5,047 bases of DNA, from NCBI GenBank assembly GCA_017452035.1, contig JAFTNE010000032.1, forward strand, positions 1-5,047, in the 5' to 3' direction. Shown in pieces: positions 1-4,036 of the stretch. The stretch comes from Clostridia bacterium. GTDB lineage: Bacteria > Bacillota > Clostridia > Christensenellales > CAG-314. Position numbers and translations under genes: made by a program. Position 1 is the stretch's first letter; each line of letters starts with the position of its first letter. The notes beneath the pieces are model-generated. The model was not told the DNA's origin and made no database searches. It was given only the letters and a program-made list of their open reading frames with translations.

Positions 1-404
1 ATGACAGGGTTGCCATCGTCAACAAACAACTTTACAAAGGGCTTGGATAGCGTCAAACCAACAATAAAAATGACAATCCACGCAACAAAGCCCATTATAA
101 GGGCAGATTTTGCAGCTTTACTTGCATTTTGCTGGTTACCTTCGCCCAGTTTACGAGCAATGTAGGCATTTGCGCCCACACCAATACCAATTGCAACGGC
201 CGTTACAAGCATTGTGATAGGCATAACCACACTTACTGCCGAAAAGGCCTCGTTACCTACGTAGTTTGTTAAAAATAGAGAGTCGACAATGTTGTATAAC
301 GACTGTACCAGCATGGAAAAGATTGCTGGCAAGCTCATAGAAATGAGCAACTTACCAATGCTGGTATTACGCATTTTGTCCGATTGAAGAGCTTTGTTAG
401 ACAA
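1..404 (-). CDS. MATE-family efflux transporter, N-terminal part (runs off the left edge)
   Basis: The reading frame gives 134 residues before the window ends. It resembles the first third of a MATE exporter, a 12-helix inner-membrane antiporter that expels drugs or organic cations using a sodium or proton gradient. Visible are a first helix at about residues 19-45 with the family-like pattern LPAIFSMLVQSLYNIVDSLF (P26, Q34, Y37, N38, D41), a second helix pair at about 53-80, the conserved turn GANAYIARKLGEGN (77-90) and a third hydrophobic segment at about 100-119. The start is taken as TTG at 404: an in-frame TAA lies three codons upstream and AGGAAGG sits 9 nt before it. The first ATG (residue 11, at 374) has no comparable site. 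The gene is divergent from the Nudix gene, with operator-like palindromes between them. Family assignment is firm; the substrate cannot be told. No terminator or C-terminal half is in the window. Confidence 0.9.
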   Translation of the reverse strand, partial: MSNKALQSDKMRNTSIGKLLISMSLPAIFSMLVQSLYNIVDSLFLTNYVGNEAFSAVSVVMPITMLVTAVAIGIGVGANAYIARKLGEGNQQNASKAAKSALIMGFVAWIVIFIVGLTLSKPFVKLFVDDGNPV

Positions 405-413
405 ATTATTTTA

Positions 414-420
414 CCTTCCT
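414..420 (-). promoter_or_regulatory. Ribosome binding site fixing the TTG start of the MATE gene
   Basis: On the minus strand this reads AGGAAGG, nearly the full anti-16S complement, 9 nt before TTG at 402-404. Because a stop codon lies in frame between this site and the TTG, the site selects TTG rather than the later ATG at 374, which has no purine-rich stretch in front of it. Confidence 0.75.
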
Positions 421-487
421 TTGTATGTTTAGGTACTGCAATTTGCACTACCCATCGTTTTAGATATTGACGCAAAAAAAACTCGAC

Positions 488-502
488 AGTTCAAATTGAA
501 CT
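488..502. promoter_or_regulatory. 15-bp perfect palindrome, possible operator in the MATE leader
   Basis: AGTTCAA-A-TTGAACT has 7-bp arms around a single central base, 84 nt upstream of the MATE start. Short odd-centred palindromes with TTCAA/TTGAA arms are typical targets of dimeric MarR-, GntR- or TetR-type repressors. It is too tight to form an RNA hairpin. On the minus strand a TTGACA (519-514) lies just upstream, but I found no good -10 at the right distance. Operator function is inferred; no regulator gene is in view. Confidence 0.4.
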
Positions 503-562
503 TTTGCACACTATGTCAAAATACAACAAAATATAAAAACAAACGTGTGCTTCACGATTTTT

Positions 563-593
563 CCACAAAACGATATGCATTTTACCACAAAAC
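563..593. repeat. Pair of 9-bp direct repeats, CCACAAAAC, 22 bp apart
   Basis: CCACAAAAC occurs at 563-571 and again at 585-593, so the copies start 22 bp apart, about two helical turns. The second copy lies in the spacer between the -10 and -35 of the candidate minus-strand promoter, the first immediately downstream of it around the predicted transcription start. This could be a tandem activator or repressor site, or chance in AT-rich DNA. Confidence 0.35.
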
Positions 594-607
594 TGTTATT
601 TAGTAAA
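579..607 (-). promoter_or_regulatory. Candidate promoter for the MATE gene
   Basis: Reading the minus strand, TTTACT (607-602, 4 of 6 to the -35 consensus) is followed after 17 bp by TAAAAT (584-579, 5 of 6 to the -10 consensus). Transcription would begin near 572, giving a leader of about 168 nt before the MATE start. A 20-bp palindrome overlaps the -35 box. This is the best minus-strand candidate in the region but is not strong; other starts nearer the gene are possible. Confidence 0.4.
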
Positions 608-615
608 CTAAATAA
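596..615. promoter_or_regulatory. 20-bp perfect palindrome overlapping the candidate MATE -35 box (operator-like)
   Basis: TTATTTAGT-AA-ACTAAATAA has two perfect 9-bp arms with a 2-bp centre. The TTTAGTnnACTAAA core is typical of binding sites for dimeric winged-helix or TetR-like repressors. It covers the -35 element at 602-607 of the candidate minus-strand promoter, so a bound dimer would block it. A terminator is unlikely: the loop would be too small and the arms contain almost no G or C. The regulator is not encoded in the window. Confidence 0.55.
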
Positions 616-708
616 GCACAACCAAAACAACTATTCAAAAATTGTATCAACTAAAAATTAGATAAAGTTTGCTCAATAAGAAATGTTGCCCCTATGTGTA
701 CGTTTCGC

Positions 709-737
709 TTGAATATCCGAGCGTTTTTTGGTATAAT
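709..737 (+). promoter_or_regulatory. Sigma-A-type promoter with extended -10, for the Nudix gene
   Basis: TTGAAT at 709-714 (4 of 6) is separated by exactly 17 bp from a perfect TATAAT at 732-737, which is preceded by TG at 729-730, forming an extended -10. Transcription should start at about 744, leaving a leader of about 52 nt before ATG 796. This placement rules out the upstream in-frame ATGs at 694 and 736 as start codons. Confidence 0.8.
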
Positions 738-751
738 GGGTGCACAAAAAT

Positions 752-777
752 TGGCTAATTGCAACAACAATTTGCCA
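752..777 (+). promoter_or_regulatory. Leader hairpin in the Nudix 5' untranslated region
   Basis: TGGCTAATTG (752-761) can pair with CAATTTGCCA (768-777): nine pairs, one internal U-U mismatch, 6-nt loop CAACAA. It occupies most of the predicted leader and ends 5 nt before the GGAG ribosome binding site at 783-786. There is no U-run after it, so it is not an attenuator. It may protect the 5' end or tune translation; function is inferred. Confidence 0.45.
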
Positions 778-782
778 TACGT

Positions 783-786
783 GGAG
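783..786 (+). promoter_or_regulatory. Ribosome binding site fixing the Nudix start at ATG 796
   Basis: GTGGAG (GGAG core at 783-786) lies 9 nt before ATG 796. The in-frame GTG at 781 is part of this site, and the ATG at 791 is out of frame and closes at once with TGA, so 796 is the only sensible start downstream of the promoter. Confidence 0.7.
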
Positions 787-795
787 CAAAATGTC

Positions 796-1341
796 ATGAA
801 CACAAAACCAACTGAGCTATTCTTACAACTTACCGACAACGAGTGGGAGTACACCTTTACCGACCACGACAGACCCACTGCACGTGGCATTGTTGTAGAT
901 GACAAGGGATATTTCTACTTTGTTCGCGCAGTGCGTGACGACGACTTTGGCAAGGCAACATTGATAGAAACTGCTGGTGGAGGAGTAGAGCCAAATGAAG
1001 ATTTATCCTCGGCAATTGTGCGCGAGTTAAAAGAAGAATTGGGCGTTGAAGTGCAAGTAATGTGCAAAATTGGGGTAGTGAGTGACTACTACAACCTCAT
1101 CCACCGACACAACATCAACAACTACTTTTTGTGCAAAGTTGTTAGCTTTGGCGACAAGCATTTGACGGCTGACGAAATGGATCGTTGGCATCTTTCCACG
1201 CTTAAACTACACTACGCTGATGCCCTGGCAGAGTACGAAAAGTGTACCGACAGCAAACTGGGTAGACTTGTTTGTAACAGAGAACTACCCATTTTGAAAC
1301 ACGCAAAAGTGTTGCTTGACTGGTACAAAGCTAATGGTTAA
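796..1341 (+). CDS. Nudix hydrolase (NUDIX domain protein), 181 aa
   Basis: Nudix enzymes cleave nucleoside diphosphates linked to another group, releasing a phosphorylated product, using divalent metal ions. The diagnostic box Gx5Ex7REUxEExGU is complete at residues 62-84: G62, E68, R76, E77, E80, E81, G83, V84, with REL-K-EELGV fully canonical; E77, E80 and E81 would bind the metal. An N-terminal segment (about 1-28) leads into the domain's first strands (RGIVVDDKGYFYFVRAV, 30-46), and about 97 residues follow the box, including H103/H105 and a helical, charged tail (124-181), making the protein somewhat longer than minimal Nudix domains. The longest open frame starts at 694, but the promoter TATAAT (732-737) lies inside that extension, so ATG 796 with GTGGAG at 9 nt is chosen. 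It is transcribed alone and ends convergently against folA. The substrate cannot be read from the sequence. Confidence 0.92.
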   Translation: MNTKPTELFLQLTDNEWEYTFTDHDRPTARGIVVDDKGYFYFVRAVRDDDFGKATLIETAGGGVEPNEDLSSAIVRELKEELGVEVQVMCKIGVVSDYYNLIHRHNINNYFLCKVVSFGDKHLTADEMDRWHLSTLKLHYADALAEYEKCTDSKLGRLVCNRELPILKHAKVLLDWYKANG

Positions 1342-1366
1342 GGTATAAATTTTACCACCCAAACAC

Positions 1367-1386
1367 ATCAATACCGTTGATTTTTT
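1367..1386 (+). terminator. Weak hairpin plus T-run just after the Nudix gene
   Basis: ATCAA (1367-1371) pairs with TTGAT (1377-1381) around the loop TACCG, and the second arm runs into six T residues (1381-1386). The 5-bp AT-rich stem is weak, but the T-run is the best on this strand, 25 nt after the Nudix stop codon. It may act with the stronger hairpins downstream. Confidence 0.3.
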
Positions 1387-1389
1387 AAG

Positions 1390-1422
1390 CAAAAGACTGG
1401 TTTACTTAATACCAGCCTTTTG
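1390..1422. terminator. Bidirectional terminator-like hairpin (inner, nearer the Nudix gene)
   Basis: CAAAAGACTGGT (1390-1401) pairs with ACCAGCCTTTTG (1411-1422) around a 9-nt loop. One position (1396 with 1416) is A-C on the plus strand but becomes a U-G wobble in a minus-strand transcript, so the stem is continuous only for RNA arriving from folA. The A4/T4 flanks are in the stem; the tails beyond are only moderately T-rich. Probably a terminator or back-up terminator for the convergent pair. Confidence 0.6.
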
Positions 1423-1482
1423 GGTGTTAGTATAGTTGTTTATGCGTTGAAAATTTTACACAAATATTCCCAAATGATACTA

Positions 1483-1520
1483 AAAAGGGGTAGCGATTGA
1501 CGTTACCCCTTTTGTTTAGT
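1483..1520. terminator. Strong bidirectional rho-independent terminator between the Nudix gene and folA
   Basis: AAAAGGGGTAGCG (1483-1495) pairs with CGTTACCCCTTTT (1501-1513) around the 5-nt loop ATTGA: a 13-bp stem with a GC-rich middle, A-rich on the left and T-rich on the right (TTTTGTTTAGTTTA). On the minus strand the A-tract at 1482-1486 becomes a T-tail, so it ends folA transcripts 7 nt after that gene's stop. The pair 1493/1503 is G-U in plus-strand RNA but C-A in minus-strand RNA, so the stem is slightly better for Nudix transcripts. Confidence 0.88.
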
Positions 1521-2006
1521 TTATTTAGTTTGTGTATACTTGCAAAAGTTAATTGTATAGTTGCCGTCTTGGATATCCTCGCCACTTTCTACAAGTTGCC
1601 AGTTAGGCATATTGTCCAAATTGGGAAAGAACACCTCTGCCTCGCCATCTGCTTGCACCTTTGTGATGTACGCCGTTTGGCAATGGTCAAGTAGCAGTTT
1701 GTACACAGTTGCACCACCAATTACAAAAACGTCTTGGTCGTTGTAATTTTTGAGCAACGCAAAAAGGTCATCCACAGTGGTTACCGTTGTTGCACCATCG
1801 TGCAAATTACCTTGGTGGTCAAGTACAATGTTCACACGGTTGGGCAATGCGCCATTTGGGAAGGTAAGGAATGTTTTTGCGCCCATAACTACCACTTTAC
1901 CAGTGGTTGTTTGACGGAAAAATGCCATATCCTTTTTGAGGGTAAAAAGCAAATTGTTGTTTTTGCCAATGCCCCATTTGTTGTCTACTACTACGATAAG
2001 ATTCAT
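1521..2006 (-). CDS. folA: Dihydrofolate reductase (EC 1.5.1.3)
   Basis: This 161-residue protein has the normal length of bacterial DHFR, which reduces dihydrofolate to tetrahydrofolate with NADPH in the cytoplasm and is the trimethoprim target. Seen in order: MNLIVVVDNKWGIGKNN (1-17, strand A and the mobile loop, W11-G12-I13-G14); D26, the active-site acid, in LKKDM; MGAKT (41-45), the cofactor motif; LPNRVNIVL (54-62) with R57 that binds the folate glutamate; VIGGATVY (95-102), the nicotinamide-pyrophosphate loop; T114 next to the substrate pocket; VFFP near 125-128. Two positions are unusual: A43 replaces the arginine of MGRKT that usually contacts the NADPH 2'-phosphate, and F21 stands where many enzymes have tryptophan. 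Start ATG 2006 has AAAGGA 7 nt upstream. It follows aspS by only 19 nt without a promoter between, hence co-transcription, and is closed by the hairpin at 1483-1513. Confidence 0.95.
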   Translation of the reverse strand: MNLIVVVDNKWGIGKNNNLLFTLKKDMAFFRQTTTGKVVVMGAKTFLTFPNGALPNRVNIVLDHQGNLHDGATTVTTVDDLFALLKNYNDQDVFVIGGATVYKLLLDHCQTAYITKVQADGEAEVFFPNLDNMPNWQLVESGEDIQDGNYTINFCKYTQTK

Positions 2007-2025
2007 TGAACAGTCCTTTTGTCAA

Positions 2026-3747
2026 TTAGTCGTTGATATCAATTTTGATGGAAACGTCTTTGAGTTGTTGCTCGGTAACGGTACTTGGTGCTGACATCAT
2101 CAAGTCTTGTGCAGATTTGTTGAGTGGGAATGCAATAACGTCACGAATTACATCGGTATTGCACAAGAACATCAACAGACGGTCAAAACCAAATGCGCAG
2201 CCTGCGTGTGGTGGAGCGCCGTAGTCAAATGCGTTGAACAAAGCTGGGAACTTGTTTTCTACAACGCTACGGTCGTAGCCAGCCATTTCAAATGCCTTTA
2301 CCATAACTTGTGGGTTGTGGTTACGTACAGCACCGGAAAGTAGCTCGACACCGTTCAAAACAAGGTCGTATTGGTACGCCAAAATTTTGAGTGGGTCTTG
2401 GTTGAGCAATGCATCAAGCTCGCCTTGTGGCATGGAGAATGGGTTGTGAGAAAATTGGATCTTGCCATCTTCTTCCTCGAAGAATGGGAAATCGACAATC
2501 CAAACAAACTCAAACTCGTCACTGAGAAGGTTAAGTTCGGTACCCAACTTGTTGCGAAGTGTGGAAATAAGTTTTGTTGCGCGTGTTGCGTTATCTGCAA
2601 TGATAAAGATGGACTCGCCATTTTGAACATCCAAACTTGTAAGGATGTACTTTTGTTCATCTTCCGTCAAAAACTTTACTGCACTACCTGTCAAAGTGTT
2701 ATCTGCATACTTAAACCAGCAAAGGCCTTTGCCTTCGTTGTCGATAACAAACTTTGTCATTGCGTCATACCACTTGCGACCTTTATCTTGACTTGGTGCT
2801 TTGATGCCCTTGATTGTTTTGCCGTTAAATACGGAAAACTCACTTGTTGCAAGGCCTTCCGTCAAATCTACTACTTTAAGTGGGTTGCGTAGGTCGGGCT
2901 TGTCACTGCAGTAGTCGCGCATTGCGTCAGCGTAGGTTAGTCTTTGGAACTTTGCAGGAACAGTCTTGCCGGTAAAGTCCTTGATAATTTTACCCATCAA
3001 GTCTTCCATTACTGCAAAAACGTCCTCTTGTGTAGCAAAAGACATTTCCAAGTCGAGTTGGTAAAACTCGCCTGGGGAACGGTCAGCACGCGCGTCTTCA
3101 TCTCTAAAACAGGGGGCAAGTTGGAAGTAGTTATCGAAACCACTAATCATAAGCAGTTGCTTGAATTGTTGTGGAGCTTGTGGCAAAGCGTAGAACTTAC
3201 CGGGGTTCAAGCGACTTGGAACCAAAAAGTCACGTGCGCCTTCGGGGCTGGAAGAGGTCAAAATTGGTGTTTGAACTTCCAAAAAGTCGTGGTTGTGCAT
3301 GTAGTTGCGTACGTATTGCATAAGTTTTGAGCGCAACACGATACGGGCATGGTTTGCTGGGTTACGAAGGTCCAAATAGCGATATTTCAAGCGCAAGTCT
3401 TCGCGAGTGTTTTCGGCATCGGCAATTTCGAAGGGCAAAACCTTGTTACAAGCACCCAAAATTTCCATTTTTTCAACCTTGATTTCGATATCGCCAGTGG
3501 GCATTTTGGGGTTTTTACTGATACGTTCCAATACTTCGCCAGTAATAGAAACAACACTTTCGCGCGCTGGAGCCTCTTGGCCGTCCAAAATTACTTGTGT
3601 TACGCCAAAGTGGTCACGTATTGTTACAAAGGTTACGCCACCAAGGTTACGAACGGAGTTTACCCAGCCAGCGATTGTTACCTTTTCGCCAACGTTTTCT
3701 ATGCGAAGTTGTCCGCAGTTGTGTGTTCTGTATTTGTTGTATGTCAT
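2026..3747 (-). CDS. aspS: Aspartyl-tRNA synthetase, bacterial type (EC 6.1.1.12 / 6.1.1.23)
   Basis: The 573-residue protein is a class IIb synthetase that activates aspartate with ATP and charges tRNA-Asp. Order of domains: N-terminal OB-fold anticodon-binding domain (about 1-110, beginning YRTHNCGQLR and including GWVNSVRNLGGVTF, 27-40); motif 1 (FLEVQTPIL, 155-163); the aspartate-binding LPQAPQQFKQ (198-207); motif 2 (FRDEDARADRSPGEFYQLD, 214-232); the bacterial insertion (GAD-type) domain, about 285-420; motif 3 (GCAFGFDR, 516-523, with catalytic R523). The C-terminal FPLNKSAQDLMMSAPS is also typical. An open frame extends to TTG 3795, but this overlaps the TATAAT promoter; ATG 3747 has AGAGGA 6 nt upstream and gives the conserved N-terminus. 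Motif 2 carries an extra glycine (SPGEF instead of QPEF), a form I associate with alphaproteobacterial AspRS. First gene of an operon with folA. Whether it charges tRNA-Asn as well is not decidable here. Confidence 0.97.
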   Translation of the reverse strand: MTYNKYRTHNCGQLRIENVGEKVTIAGWVNSVRNLGGVTFVTIRDHFGVTQVILDGQEAPARESVVSITGEVLERISKNPKMPTGDIEIKVEKMEILGACNKVLPFEIADAENTREDLRLKYRYLDLRNPANHARIVLRSKLMQYVRNYMHNHDFLEVQTPILTSSSPEGARDFLVPSRLNPGKFYALPQAPQQFKQLLMISGFDNYFQLAPCFRDEDARADRSPGEFYQLDLEMSFATQEDVFAVMEDLMGKIIKDFTGKTVPAKFQRLTYADAMRDYCSDKPDLRNPLKVVDLTEGLATSEFSVFNGKTIKGIKAPSQDKGRKWYDAMTKFVIDNEGKGLCWFKYADNTLTGSAVKFLTEDEQKYILTSLDVQNGESIFIIADNATRATKLISTLRNKLGTELNLLSDEFEFVWIVDFPFFEEEDGKIQFSHNPFSMPQGELDALLNQDPLKILAYQYDLVLNGVELLSGAVRNHNPQVMVKAFEMAGYDRSVVENKFPALFNAFDYGAPPHAGCAFGFDRLLMFLCNTDVIRDVIAFPLNKSAQDLMMSAPSTVTEQQLKDVSIKIDIND

Positions 3748-3753
3748 AGTATG

Positions 3754-3759
3754 TCCTCT
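3754..3759 (-). promoter_or_regulatory. Ribosome binding site fixing the aspS start at ATG 3747
   Basis: On the minus strand this reads AGAGGA, 6 nt before the ATG at 3747-3745. The longer frame from TTG 3795 would start inside the -10 box and has no binding site, so this element settles the start. Confidence 0.8.
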
Positions 3760-3760
3760 T

Positions 3761-3775
3761 TGCAGTGGTACTGCA
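3761..3775 (-). promoter_or_regulatory. Leader hairpin directly before the aspS ribosome binding site
   Basis: On the minus strand TGCAGT and ACTGCA form a 6-bp stem around a 3-nt loop (ACC). It begins about 13 nt after the predicted transcription start and ends 1 nt before the AGAGGA site. It has no U-run and the whole leader is only about 40 nt, far too short for a T-box. It could shield the 5' end or modulate ribosome access, or be a DNA operator; all are inference. Confidence 0.4.
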
Positions 3776-3794
3776 CTATTATTTTCGCGATACA

Positions 3795-3823
3795 ATTATA
3801 CAATGTATTTGCAAATATTGCAA
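3795..3823 (-). promoter_or_regulatory. Sigma-A-type promoter of the aspS-folA operon
   Basis: On the minus strand TTGCAA (3823-3818, 4 of 6) is followed after exactly 17 bp by a perfect TATAAT (3800-3795). Transcription would start near 3788, giving a leader of about 40 nt. No other promoter is evident between this and folA, supporting a single aspS-folA transcript. Confidence 0.8.
3809..3823. promoter_or_regulatory. Symmetric element TTGCAA-ATA-TTGCAA over the aspS -35 box
   Basis: Two copies of the self-complementary TTGCAA are separated by 3 bp, forming a 15-bp inverted (and direct) repeat. The right copy is the -35 hexamer itself, and the left lies in the spacer. It could be a repressor site for the operon. 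AT-rich promoters produce such symmetry by chance fairly often, so this is tentative. Confidence 0.35.
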
Positions 3824-3978
3824 CATTTTTATCCCCTTTTATACAGAAAACAGCATTGGGCGTAGTTTTTTTAATGCAAAATTTGGGTGTGTAACGACAA
3901 TCTGTCAAAGGATTGTACAAACTGTAAAGCACAAGCCTTTTGCTCTTTTTATCTACACACATTACTGCCAATTTGCGC

Positions 3979-4007
3979 TTGTCAAACGGCGTGTTTTGTG
4001 TTATTAT
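3979..4007 (+). promoter_or_regulatory. Strong sigma-A-type promoter with extended -10, for the RimK-like gene
   Basis: TTGTCA at 3979-3984 (5 of 6) is followed after 17 bp by TATTAT at 4002-4007 (5 of 6), preceded by TG at 3999-4000 (extended -10). Transcription should begin near 4014, a leader of only about 23 nt that is just enough for the AAAGGA ribosome binding site at 4022-4027. The aspS promoter points away about 150 bp to the left. Confidence 0.8.
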
Positions 4008-4036
4008 TTTAACATCAAAACAAAGGAACAAAGTGT

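Larger units (their letters stand above)
405..795. other. Gene-free divergent intergenic region between the MATE and Nudix genes
   Basis: No convincing coding frame is present: the overlapping minus-strand frame at 651-905 runs antisense to the Nudix gene, and the 5' extension of the Nudix frame (694-795) contains that gene's promoter. The region is strongly AT-rich. It holds the MATE ribosome binding site (414-420), a 15-bp palindrome (488-502), a 9-bp direct repeat pair (563-593), a candidate minus-strand promoter (579-607) overlapped by a 20-bp palindrome (596-615), the Nudix promoter (709-737) and the Nudix leader hairpin (752-777). The stretch 616-708 shows nothing further that I can support. 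Confidence 0.8.

Noticed and set aside
796..2006. Functional link between the Nudix gene and folA (a FolQ-type dihydroneopterin triphosphate pyrophosphatase beside a folate gene)
   Set aside because: The genes are convergent and separated by two terminators, so they are not co-transcribed, and nothing in the Nudix sequence points to a pterin substrate.
3748..3795. 16-residue N-terminal extension of AspRS from TTG 3795
   Set aside because: The codon overlaps the TATAAT box and precedes the predicted transcription start; the conserved N-terminus and a good ribosome binding site fit ATG 3747.
2033..3894. Several long plus-strand frames across aspS (for example 2371-2892, 2944-3330, 3349-3894)
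   Set aside because: They are antisense shadows of a full-length, fully conserved aspS and have Cys/Val/Trp-rich sequence with no family resemblance.
3748..4036. T-box or other amino-acid-responsive riboswitch upstream of aspS
   Set aside because: The predicted leader is only about 40 nt with a single 6-bp hairpin; there is no specifier loop, T-box sequence or terminator/antiterminator pair.
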